64,000 bases of DNA from Catonia carolina (taxonomy: Eukaryota; Arthropoda; Insecta; Hemiptera; Achilidae), in the NCBI GenBank assembly GCA_035578175.1, contig JAQMRL010000003.1, positions 106,256,969-106,320,968 on the forward strand. Reading direction: 5' to 3'. A model generated the notes under the pieces. That model ran no database searches, had not been told where the DNA came from, and saw only the letters and a list, made by a program, of their open reading frames with translations. A program made the position numbers and the translations under genes. Positions within the stretch are counted from its first letter, which is position 1. Every line of letters begins with the position of its first letter. Positions 1 to 10,384 of the stretch are shown piece by piece.

Positions 1-130
1 CTCTTCTGTTCTTAAATGCTTCAGTTATATAACTGGCTGACCACGTGATAGAAACAGAACTATTTTTTTAGCCCTGGAACTAGCAGATCGAGTGCCAATA
101 ATTTAACACGCTTCCTGCCTGTTATGGGCA
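1..130 (+). repeat. SINE-4, 3' part, cut by window edge
   Basis: This is the tail third of the SINE-4 family seen in fuller form at 51240-51666 and 51727-52128. Shared landmarks in order are CTCTTCTGTTCTTAAATG, GGCTGACCACGTGAT, AGAAACAGAAC, TTAGCCCTGGAAC and CTGCCTGTTATGGGCA. The 5' part lies outside the window or was never copied. No coding capacity is expected. Confidence 0.75.
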
Positions 131-1354
131 AACACGATTTGTATATAGTGGGAATTCTTAGAAAATAGATTTAGGCAAAAATCCAGGAAAATTAAAGAGA
201 AATTATAAGAAATTTTCATGTAAAATAAAAAGTGTTTAATAATTTTACAAAATTTCAGTTTTGTTAATTTTTGTAATGTTGCCATTGCAAAAACTTGTAC
301 TAGTTTCCTAAAACGCTGTGAATATTTTCTGAAAACGAAAATTTAAAAGATCGTGTTTCTGTTAACCTCTACTAAGCTGCTTTCAGTGAAACAGTGTAAA
401 CATTGATAAAATATATTTTATGTAGGGACAGGTAAAACACTTTTGTTTGGTTCTTATCATCGATATTTTGGTAGAAACGAGAGATTTTTCAACGTATCGT
501 TTGGGAAGGATTCTGGTGCACTGGCAGTGGATAGAAAGGTATATCAAAAGAAGATTGAACCGAACCCAAGTATAAAATAGGTTGGCCTGCCTGGCTCTAC
601 AATATTCCATAAAAACCGTTCCGCTTGTGTGCTTCTCTGAAGTTGGAAGCTTTCCCGTCCATCCGTCCTGTCGTCAGAGCGGTTTTATCAATTCGCTTTT
701 CATCGCCCCAGAAGAGAAAAGTGAATGCTTTACTACTACTTCTTCGATTGCGTACAATACAAGTCTGTGAATTATTTATTTACATTTTGATATATCGGAA
801 GACGAATTCTTTAGTTCCTTTTTTCACTTAACTTCTTTCTGTATTTCAATAATGGAGATAAATAAATAAAATTTCAGTGAATAACAATGGAATTTATACA
901 CGAGTACAGTACTTTCAAGCAACTCAAAAGTATTCAAAGATATCTATGTTATTATTATTTTTACAAAGTTTTTTTATCCAATATAAACCAGTAAATAGAA
1001 CTCATTATTTTAAAGTAATTTTCGGAATGCCATCTGTAATGTAAGTAATTTAAGACAGTTCGTCGAAACCCCTCTATAGACGATCTTCGGAGAAAAAAGC
1101 AATATTTACTGCATTTGTAATTTCATAAATATATAATTACGTCGTAGGCCAACTTAATTCTAAACTGAACGAACTGATATCATTTGATAGTTAATGATTT
1201 CATTATTTTGTTACCGTCATATTATGAGTTGTAATCGTAAGAAAATGAAAGACATTGCAATTTTTCAAAAAGTGAATTGATATTTTTATAAGTTTTGTTT
1301 ATAATTAATTGTCGCAACACCACCACCACCACCATCATCATCAATATTATTATT
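131..1354. other. AT-rich non-coding DNA
   Basis: No gene or repeat family recognised. Short open frames around 383-831 have no recognisable domain, and two of them are alternative readings of the same DNA. A short CAC/CAT microsatellite lies at about 1315-1344, immediately before the palindromic Rep1 element. Confidence 0.5.
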
Positions 1355-2148
1355 ACTTTCTCTTGCTTTAAATGAATATGTAGGGAAGGGAAGTATTGCT
1401 TTCTTGTTGATTTTTCGAAATAAAGTGCTCACCAGAAACACACGTTTTCAGGCCCCTAAGCCTAAAAGAACACATGTTTTAGCGATTAGTGTGCGTGTGT
1501 GTATTTGCGTAGGTGCTAATAAAATATCTCAAGAACGGAATATCGAATATGACTTTGAAACTTGAAACTTAAATTACGTTACCACTAGGGAACTTAACAT
1601 GATATGAATAAACAATAACTTAACATTAGGGAAACTTAGCACTAGGTGAACTAACACGAACGTTTTCATCAAAATCGGTTAACCGAAAGTAGTAGTTTAT
1701 TCGTGCAATTTTTCACTTTTTTTGCAAATTTCAGCACAGCCCCCACGAATTTCAGCAAACATAGCGCTTGTCCTATCTTGTAGAGCATAAAAATAGTAGT
1801 AAATGAGGTGATTTTTAAAAAAAACCTTGGAATCGTTTCTGAGAAAATCGCAAAAAACTTAAAAATCTCACGAATAAACTACTCATTCCGGTAGACCGAT
1901 TTTAATTAAAATGTTCTTGTCAGATTCCCTTGTGGTACATCTTAATTTGAAACTTAAGTTTCAAGTTTCAAATTTGTATTGGATTCCGTTCTTGAGATAC
2001 GAGACACACAGACCAATCGTTAAAACATGTTTTTTTTTGGGTTTAGGGCCCTGAAAACATGTATTTCCGGTGAAAACTAGATATAAAAGAAATCAACATT
2101 AAAACTATACGTTCCTTCCCTATATATTAATATAGGGAATGAGAAAGT
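1355..2148. repeat. Palindromic (fold-back) Rep1 element
   Basis: Both ends read inward with the left end of the Rep1 family: ACTTTCTC at 1355 and its complement GAGAAAGT ending at 2148. The left arm (about 1355-1735) follows the Rep1 left half forwards: the TTTTCAGGCCCCTAAGCC-like stretch, AGCGATTAG, TCAAGAACGGAAT, AAAATCGGTTAACCG and GTTTATTCGTGC. From 2148 back to about 1740 the same landmarks appear reversed: ATTCCGTTCTTGAGATAC, AGACCAATCGTTAAAA and CACGAATAAACTAC. The right arm reaches further into the family (ATCTTGTAGAGCAT, TTTCAGCAAACAT). The arms are clearly diverged, with an extra stretch of about 50 bases in the left arm near 1600-1660. The usual Rep1 right end with its hairpin is absent. 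Confidence 0.8.
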
Positions 2149-4018
2149 AAAATTATTTAAATTAGCCTATTTTGATTTAATTTTTTTGTTCACTTAATAT
2201 TTGAATCAGTCATTTTAGAAAGCCCATAAATCAAAATTTTACATTTTTTTCTTTAGTGCATTTTAGGACTAACTGAATATAAACACACCATCACTACAAA
2301 AATCACATAAGTCTGACTTTCCTTAAGTTATAGAACAGTAAGGAAAAGCTTATCCTTAAGGATATAAAGTGCTTCCTTCTAATTAAAAAATGAAAGTGGA
2401 TGATTTTTTTATGCTTAAGCTCTACTTTCTAGTGGAAAAGGCTATACAAAATTTTTATGCAAAATTTTTTTTAAGGGAGATAACTACGGTTTGTGACGAC
2501 GACGACGAAAAACGTGAATAGTCCTGAAAATGAACATTTTTCTTTCTGAAAGTTACGAATTTCAATTTTTATTACTGAAAAAAGCTATTTTAAGTCACTA
2601 ATGTAAACTAGTGAAATAAATAAATGAATACTATTGTACAAAACAATTTCCTTCTGGTCTAACAACGTATTTTACAAAAAACAACGCAGGTTAGCATTTT
2701 ACTCTAATTTACTTCAGAAACTTTGTCAAAATTTTCAACTTTTTTTAAAAAAAATAATTGGCTTATTTTTAAAAATAAAAAAGTATACATTTTATATTAA
2801 AGGGGACAGCCCTCTGAAGAAATTACATTTTTTTAATATTGGTTTTAGATTGAAACGTAGTAAGTTATCAGATTTTTAATTTTTCCAAAAGTTAAAATTT
2901 TTGACTTATTGACTTTCTGAAATGACCGATTCATTTATAGTCTGTAACATACTTTGAGGAACATTTGTGAGAATCACTGTACTTGTAGCGGTTTTTCACC
3001 GCTACAATATACGCAATTAATATGACAAAAACTTGTTCTTCTGGTTTAGGTTACTGTATGAAACGTATGAAAATTGAAAATACAGTGTAGATGTATTTAT
3101 TTTTTTAAGTTAAGGTAATATTTCTTTATACGATTTCTTGATATTTTATGATATACATAAATTTTCCGAGAAAGTAATAGCATAAGTTTGTGCATTTCAA
3201 TGTAATTTATTTATGCACGTGTTTTATAATAAAAATGAAAAGAATATAAGCTGTGCAATAGTTAAGGTGCGTGAGTGTGCGTATCACTTGATGGGCGTTT
3301 TCTTTTTTGACCATTTTTGAGGTGGGCGTCTATTCAACAAAATGAATTTTAAGTACGCCTCACCAATTGAATAAATATCAGTGGGAAAAAGTTTTGGTAA
3401 TTACTAATTATGTTTTATTTAGAAACATTTTATTATTTTTATTCGTTGAAGTATTTGAATAAATTAACTAGTTTTGTGTAGTTTCTTTTAAACTGAATTT
3501 TAAATAGGTACATTTTTACATATCATTTTGTTGGTCCATAATAGGTTTATTTATTTACTAATTTGTTTTTTATATTTTTGATACAATTTTATGTGATTAA
3601 ATTCTAATATTTTTATTTCTGGTACAGGTTAAATCACTTAATTATGTTAATTAACATTTTTTCTTTTCTCTGTCGCCTTGAATTCTACTACAGGGTCAAC
3701 TGGACATAAAATGCCGACATCCAATCGAAAAGAGGAATAATAACGAACGGATTTATAATCTTAAGGAAAAAACATTTACTTAATCTTTATTCAGCTCATT
3801 TTCACTTTTTTAAATCTTACTAAAAACAGTTTAAACAGTCATTGAAATTTTATAATAATTTAATTTGTTCAGAAGTATTTTCTACTAGTTTGTGTAAATA
3901 ATCCTTTAGGTTAATAACGTCCTGCTTTTGGTACAGTGGCTAGCGCAAGTAGCTTGTTTGTCCTATATAGGTCCTGTCACAGCTTTATATAAAGAGTTTT
4001 ACTATTTTTTCCTATATT
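2149..4018. other. AT-rich non-coding DNA
   Basis: No gene supported. The open frame at 2634-2879 is low-complexity Lys/Phe/Leu and is not credible. About 3920-3985 holds a tRNA-like stretch (GGTACAGTGGCTAGCGC) that may be an old SINE head with a decayed B box. The rest is simple AT-rich sequence with no family recognised. Confidence 0.45.
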
Positions 4019-4149
4019 ACTTTCTCTTGCCTTTATGAATACATAGGAAGGAAAGTATTGTTTTCACGTCGATTTTTTCGAAATCGAGTTTTCACCGGAT
4101 CTACACGTTTTAAGACCCCCTGAACCCAACGAACACATTTTTAGCGATT

Positions 4150-4191
<42 letters not shown>

Positions 4192-4947
4192 CAAAATATT
4201 TCAAGTACGAAACATCGTACGACGATGAAACCTGAAACTAAAGTTAGGTACCACTAAAGGATCCGACACGAATATTTCATCAAATCGGTCAACCGGAAGT
4301 ATTATTTTATTCGTGTCGTTTTTAACTTTTTTGCGTTTTTCTCAAAAACCGCTACTACGATTTTTTAAAACTCGTTTGATTTACTAAATTTTTTATGCTC
4401 TACAAGATAGCTTAGGCGCCATGTCAGCTGAAATTCTCTGGGAGGCTGTTCTCTCGTAGAAGAAAATGGTTTTTTTTAAGATTGCAGCTTTAATATGCAT
4501 TTTAGCGCAAAAATGTATACATTGTTTAAAACAGTAGACAATTTTAAGAACTTTTATTTCAAAATTTTTTCGTATAACGCTTAGTTTAGCGGTAATTAGG
4601 GATTTTCTAAGATGAATGAAATGAATGAATGAATTTTTTAAGATTTCGGCTTTAGTAGGCCTATGCATTTTACGACAAAAGTGTAAATAGTGAGATTTAT
4701 AGAAAATAAAAAGATCTAAAACTTTGATTTAAGCTCTACAGAATCTAGTTTAGCGGCAATTTTCCGTATTAGCCAAACTGAGGTTGGTTTTCATTTTGCA
4801 TCATTCTCTCATGATTAAAATAAGGTTATGTTTTTTGAGGTTAGTTTTTTTTGTTTCTTTCTAATATTTTATTACTAATATTAGATTATATTGGTCATTA
4901 TTGGCATTGACACAAGAAAGTCGTGTGAGTGTTTCACATCAGATTTT
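4019..4947 (+). repeat. Rep1 family element, full-length copy
   Basis: It starts with ACTTTCTCTTGCC and ends with the hairpin GTGTGAGTGTTTCACAT followed by CAGATTTT. Just inside the right end is ACAAGAAAGT, a decayed inverted copy of the left end. Internal landmarks are ACCGGATCTACACGTTTT, a GT microsatellite, AAATCGGTCAACCGGAAGT, TATGCTCTACAAGATAG and CTGTTCTCTCGTAGAAG. An internal duplication of about 150 bases (about 4470-4630 and 4633-4780) gives two versions of AGATT-GC-GCTTTA and GTTTAGCGGYAAT. There is no transposase; the minus-strand frame at 4393-4668 is chance. The family is non-autonomous and I do not recognise its superfamily. Confidence 0.8.
4151..4189. repeat. (GT)n microsatellite inside Rep1
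   Basis: About 19 uninterrupted GT units follow TTAGCGATTG. Other Rep1 copies have only short TGTGTGTGT stretches at the same place (5931-5950), so this is a local expansion within the element. Confidence 0.9.
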
Positions 4948-4976
4948 ACTTACATTTTTACAAAATAAAACTAAAT

Positions 4977-5062
4977 GGCCGCCTCCGTGGAGGAGTGGTA
5001 GCATACTACATTGTAAAACGAAAGGCATCGAATTCGTTACCGGATATTCTGAAAATTTTTAC
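4977..5062 (+). repeat. SINE-1 head (tRNA-derived)
   Basis: Begins GGCCGCCTCCGTGG. The A-box-like region is GTGGAGGAGTGGTAGC and the decayed B-box-like region is GGCATCGAATTCGTT, followed by CCGGATATTCTGAAAATTTT, which matches the CTAGGGTCTGAAAATT part of other copies. It lies about 30 bases after the right end of the Rep1 copy. A mutated B box argues against a functional tRNA gene. Confidence 0.6.
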
Positions 5063-5793
5063 AAGTTAAAAATAATTGTTGTTTTTCCTTAACCTATTGT
5101 TATTTCTAACGATTAAACACGTTGATACTTTTTTATTAAAGTAAGAGTAAACTTAACTGATATTTTATTTAAATTGGTATATTATTTTGTTTTAGTCGAG
5201 TGAGTTAACTAACTTATATAAAACTATCTGTGTATATAAAGTTGTGTGATGTAAATAAAGTAACTTGTACGTTAGTTATTAACACGTTATTGATATGTGA
5301 GCAAAAGCGGAGTATTTCTCTCTTTCTATGAGCCTCCACACCATCTCTCTCAGTGTTATAAGGTAAAGCAATATTAAAGTTGACTTTAATAAAATACGGT
5401 AATAACTCAAACTAAAGTCAGAGTTTTAGCTTGTTCCTTTACTGTTGCTGAAATTATATAAAGTAGAGAACAACCTCCTTTCACAATCAGTGATATCATA
5501 TTTAAATAAACTTCGTTGGTTGGTACTGAACAACTATGAGTACACAATATTGTATGTTAATTTTCAATGTTCATTTTAAGTAAATATTAGACTCAACTAT
5601 TTTAATTTATAACTGTATTAATCTATTTCAATGATTTTCTCATATTTCATCTTTACTTATAGAAATACAGAAACATTGAACATTGCTGTTTACTTGTATT
5701 TTCATGCTTGAACAATTGAGTTTGAAATTTTTGAATTAACACACATTTGGAATATATTACGGGCGTCATTCACTCTAAAAATATAACCTTTTT
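5063..5793. other. AT-rich non-coding DNA between two Rep1 copies
   Basis: No coding frame or repeat family recognised. The two flanking Rep1 copies are in direct orientation, so this spacer could be lost by recombination between them. Confidence 0.45.
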
Positions 5794-6716
5794 ACTTTCT
5801 CTAGCCTGTATGAATATGTAGGAAGGAACGTATAGTTTTCATGAAGATTTTTCAAAATCGAGTTTTCACCGGATCTACACGCTTTCAGACCCCCTGAACC
5901 CAAAAAACATGTTTTTAGCGATTGGTCTTTGTGTGTGTTTGTGTGTCTGTATGTAAACAGAATATCTAAAGAACAGAACATCGTACGAGCTTGATTCTTA
6001 AAACTTAAGTTAGACACCACTAGAGGACCCGAAACGAAAATTTTCATCAAAATCGGTCAACCGAAGTAGTTTTTTCGAGTAATTTTTAACTTTTTTGCGA
6101 TTTACTCATAAACGGCTCTTACGATTTTTTAAAAATCACCTCATTTACTAAATTTGTTATGCTCTACAAGATAGGGTACGCGCCATGTCTGCTGAAATTC
6201 TTGAGGAGGCTGTTCTCTCGTATAAAAAATTGGCAGCGTTAAAGTGCATTTTGGCGCAAAAGTATGCATATTAAAAGTTGTAGACAATTTAAAAATATAT
6301 AACTTTTATTTTGAACATTTTTTTGTATAACGCTCAGTTTAGCGGTAAAATTAGTGATTTTATGTTTTTTTTTCATGAAAATCTGTAAAAATAATCAGTT
6401 TTTTAAGATTTCGACCGTAGTATTCATTTTATTACAAAAATACATATCAAATTTATAGGAAGATCTACAACTTTTATTGGAAGCATTTTCTCTACAGAGC
6501 CTAGTTTAGCGGCAACGAGTGATTTTCCGTATTATTAATTCAAACTAAAGTTGGTTTTCATTTTGCATCATTCACTCATGATTAAAATAAGGTTATGTTT
6601 TTTGAGGTTAGTTTTTTATTTCTTTCTAATATTTTATTATTCATGTTAGATTATATTGGTCATTATTTGCTTTGGCGAGAGAAAGTCGTGTGAGAGTTTT
6701 ACACCAGATTTTTTTG
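5794..6716 (+). repeat. Rep1 family element, full-length copy
   Basis: Starts ACTTTCTCTAGCC. Near the right end is TTGGCGAGAGAAAGT, the inverted match of the left terminus, and then the hairpin-like GTGTGAGAGTTTTACAC and CAGATTTTTTT. Internal order matches the 4019 copy: ACCGGATCTACACGC, AGCGATTGGT, TCATCAAAATCGGTCAACCG, ATGCTCTACAAGATAG, TGTTCTCTCGTAT, GTTTAGCGGTAA, GTTTAGCGGCAA and ATTAAAATAAGGTTATG. Open frames at 5775-6050 (minus) and 6656-6866 (plus) read through repeat sequence and are not genes. Confidence 0.8.
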
Positions 6717-6920
6717 CTGTATTTTTGTCGTGGATTAGATATGAATTTGAAGAGGGATTCCCAGTGGAGTTTGTTCACAAGTGGCTGTCATCTGGTCATC
6801 ATACAAAGACGCTTGCCCAACTGGTGTTACTTAACAATTAATAGCGATTTACTATCAGCTGACTGACTGGGCTGGCCCAAAGGCTTTATAATGTATTTTT
6901 TTTTATTAACTTACTTAAAT

Positions 6921-7060
6921 TGCAAGCTTGGTCGTTAGCGACTACGGTGGGTTATGAACCCGGAGGAGTGGGTTTTAACTTTTTATAATTTTCAGACCCT
7001 AGCCTAGAATCAAAACGGGAACTTCCGCTTTGTAGGATGACGTATGACACGGAGGCAGCC
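6921..7060 (-). repeat. SINE-1 copy
   Basis: Reversed copy. Its end is the tRNA-like head GGCTGCCTCCGTG (complement at about 7048-7060), preceded by the complement of CTACAAAGCGGAAGTTCCCG and GATTCTAGGCTAGGGTCTG. The distal part carries AGCGACTACGGTGGGTTATGA, shared with copies at 24152, 37131 and 60553. That shared body shows these are one SINE family, not separate tRNA genes. Confidence 0.7.
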
Positions 7061-9384
7061 ACATTTATTTCTTAATGATGCATTTTACGAGAAAATTGTA
7101 TAAATTAAAAAAATAAAATAAAATAACTTATTGGGAAAGTAGTATAATTTTATTTAAAAAAATCTAATATAAAATTGTTCTGATTATAAATTCTTGAATT
7201 AAAAATATATACTTACACTATAACAATCTATATGTCGAACACAGTAAGTTATAACTAAATACAATACCGTCATAATCTGTAAATAACGATTGGTTAAGTA
7301 ATAACACCAATTAACTTTATTTGAATTTTACATCATAAAGCTTACTTTCTAACTTTTGTAAATCACAAATTTAAAAAAAATTATAGTACGCTGTTAATTA
7401 CACAACAATTCTTACTTTATACAATATGTAATTAAACTTTCTTATACTTCTATGTAGTATATTAATTAAGTTAGTAAAAGGTGTACAGAAAAGAATACCA
7501 GTTTATCTGAAGTGAAAGATATTAGACGATAGAATCTACGGTAATGTTATGTTTTTACTTTTATGATGTGTATTTATCCGTAATTTTGGGATTAATTTTT
7601 TTGTATAAAGTTTTGCGTTAATAATAAATACTAGCAGGACCGTACAATTCATGTGGAAATGTGTATAGAAGATGCGAAAAAAAAGATGTGTATAGAGAAA
7701 ATTTCGATTTGTGCTATTCTGTCGAAATAAACGATAAAAGGATTTTACAAATTTATAAAGAAATATATTATGAGATTAAAAGAGCTGATGAATAATATAA
7801 TAAACGAATCAAAAACTTCTTTTACTCGGTACTTCATCTTGCATATCCCATTTAAACAATGCCATCGTGATATTTGGTATTAATTATTGCATTTTTTCAA
7901 ACTGACAAGATGGATAATACTTATTTTCAACCATTAATAATATGTAAAATTTTATAAACAAATCAAAAGCTTTTCAAGTCAGCAACATTACAATCTGATT
8001 ACGTTAAATTGAAAAGTTAGTATTTATATTATATATGTTTATTTACTTGCTTATAATTTCATCCATTGATGAAAAAATTACTGTTGTAAAATTACAAGGA
8101 GACAAATTATAAATGTATGAAAATATTAGTTAAAATCTATAAGTTAAATCTAGTACACTGGGTCTTTTTACTCTTGTAAAACCGTTATCTTCTTAATATC
8201 AGCATAGATATGTTTTTATATACCACGGAATTGTAGGGGTCACCACAAAATTTTTTTTTGGAAATATGTTTATATTTTAAGTACTTGATGTAAACACAAT
8301 TGAATTTCATATGTCCATAAGGGGTTTAAAAGTGATTTGTATAAAAATTTTTATTCGCTTAACAGAAGTGTATGTTTTCCAGATAACCAAATAATTTACG
8401 AACTGTCAGCTGAAGTAGTTAATATGTGATGTAAAAAAAATACAAAATTATCACAAAACCGAAAGTAAAATATATAAAACATCTGCGCAATTTTTATTTT
8501 TTACATCGTACAAAATATTTTTTAAAAGGGTTAAGTGATTAACAAAAATCCTCTCTTTATTAATTTATCTACTCCCTTGATCATCAATAGGTTTTAGATT
8601 TTTTCAAATTACCTTTTGTTTTGAAATATTAATTTATTAGAATTTTTTGCAAGTTGACGTTAGAGTTGTTTGTAAATATGTATAATTTAAATTAACTTAT
8701 TGAAATTAGTGAAAAACCCTCTTTACCAAAAGTTTTTCTCGTTAAAACTTGGTTGTTGCAATAAAAAAAGTTCGTGTTAACTGCCCGGCTTTAAGATGCG
8801 AGACAGAAATTTTGCAGTTTCAATACAGTGGTATATATTTATGCGTATCATCATTACTGTCTTCCGTATTCAGTTTGATGAATTTTGACATTGTAATTTT
8901 TAGGAACCTTGTAGTCTATATACATAAACAATTTTATTTTAATTGTGTTTTAATATAGTATGAAGTATAGAAGAACGACGGACTAATTAATTTCTGCATT
9001 CTGTGTGCTATTATTATTACACATTAGTTATCATTCTGTTACACTTTCACTGCACACAAATATACATATAAAAACGCACAAATGTACATATTGTTTTCCC
9101 ATTTAACTGATTCAGATGGTGTCGGACTTCAAACTTTTGAAATCATAATACAACACTATTAATTGATTCAAAACAAAGACAATTGGACTAAAAAAATGAG
9201 AAAAATGTTTTGGTTAATTGAGAGATTGTCATAACTATCAACTGAATCAAAACTAACGTTATACACGACAATTTTAAAGCATGTGTGAACGTACGAGATA
9301 CACACCATATATTTTAATATATAGCATAAACTTACTTAATAAATTAATTTTTAACAGATTTCAATTACTAATTGAATTTTGTAG
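7061..9384. other. AT-rich non-coding DNA
   Basis: Long stretch with no gene. The open frame at 8749-8958 has no recognisable motif. No known repeat family stands out by eye and no tandem array is visible. Confidence 0.45.
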
Positions 9385-9460
9385 AATGACCGTCCCGAGT
9401 TCAATTCCGGATCAGGTTCGGTTATTTTCATTACTCATTTTCATTAATCACCCTTAAAAG
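9385..9460 (+). repeat. SINE-2 fragment, 3' of B box
   Basis: Contains CCCGAGTTCAATTCCGGATC (B-box region) followed by ATTTTCATTACTCATTTTCA, which matches the body after the B box of the SINE-2 copy at 32696. The 5' head with the A box is missing. Confidence 0.5.
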
Positions 9461-9615
9461 TCTACATTAGCAGTAATAAAAAGAACAGTCAGACGTAAAA
9501 AGAAGAAAAAGAATGATTGACGCGAGGGAAACTGCTTTAGGGTTGGAACAAGTTGGGATAAATTAATACTAGGTCTACTATTCTATTTCCGGTCCTGATC
9601 TGAGGCTAACTTTCG

Positions 9616-10100
9616 ATGCTTGCCAGTAATAAAGTTTTCCCCAGGCCGAGTTACGAGCCCTGCGCTGGGAAGTCCAGTGGTGGGGCTGCCACCTTAGAGC
9701 CTCTAGACGGGCCCTTGGTTTCATTTAGAGACCCACCTCCTAGGTTCGTCCGCCCTCTCCACCGTTGGGAAAATTTATCCTCCGCCTTCGAGACCGTTGA
9801 CCATTTTTCCGGGCTCAATTGCCCTGGATTTTATTTGGGTTGACTCCTTAGGCTCTTCTGCCCTCTACGCCATTAGGAATCCTTCATCTCCGCTGTAAAG
9901 ACCGTTGACCAGTTTTCATCTCAGTTGATCCATGGTTACTTATTTGGCTTTGCCTTATTCGTACGTGCCTGCATATCTACAGGACGTTTCCTATCAGCCA
10001 ATGGGACGTGCCATGTCAGAATTGAGACCTCCCATCTCAGTGTCTTATACAAAGTTAAGCTTAAACCCTACTTGATTCAAAGCCAAACCCTCTCATGAGC
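9616..10100 (+). repeat. GC-rich block with partial 108-bp repeat
   Basis: Distinctly richer in G and C than its surroundings. AGACCGTTGACCA occurs at 9791 and 9899, and both are preceded by related text (TCYGCC, CTCCACCGTTGGGA versus CTCTACGCCATTAGGA), so one unit of about 108 bases is imperfectly duplicated. The plus frame 9616-9843 is open but contains no motif I know. The block leads directly into a LINE 3' remnant, so it may be part of the same element or an older insertion. Confidence 0.45.
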
Positions 10101-10372
10101 TGGCCGAGCTGCTGAAATGAGATTTTTGTGGGGAGTAAAGGTTGTACCCGGTTAGATAGAATACGTAACAAAGCTATCCGCGCCGAGTTAAATGTTCAGT
10201 CGCTGTTGGAAACGTTAAGAATATGTGAAACTGGTCCAACCATTTACATCGCATGCCAGCCTATAAACTCCCGCTGCGACCATGGAAATATAACCCTAGA
10301 GGGAAGCGAGGCTTAGGAAGACCTAAAAAGAGGTGGATACCGGAACAGGCCATTGAGCCTAATCTTGCCAGA
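10100..10372 (+). pseudogene. LINE reverse transcriptase C-terminus, frameshifted
   Basis: The first frame (10128 on) encodes VKGCTRLDRIRNKAIRAEL. After a frameshift at about 10210-10240, a second frame encodes WSNHLHRMPAYKLP, then NPRGKRGLGRPKKRW. The order (TRLDRIRN, H-HRM, then a basic GRPKKRW) is typical of the region after the polymerase domain in RTE-like LINEs known from insects as endonuclease-reverse transcriptases. The polymerase core and endonuclease are missing, so it is a dead 5'-truncated copy. The ATG/GAT run at about 10373-10384 may be its simple-repeat tail. Confidence 0.7.
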
Positions 10373-10384
10373 TGATGATGATGG

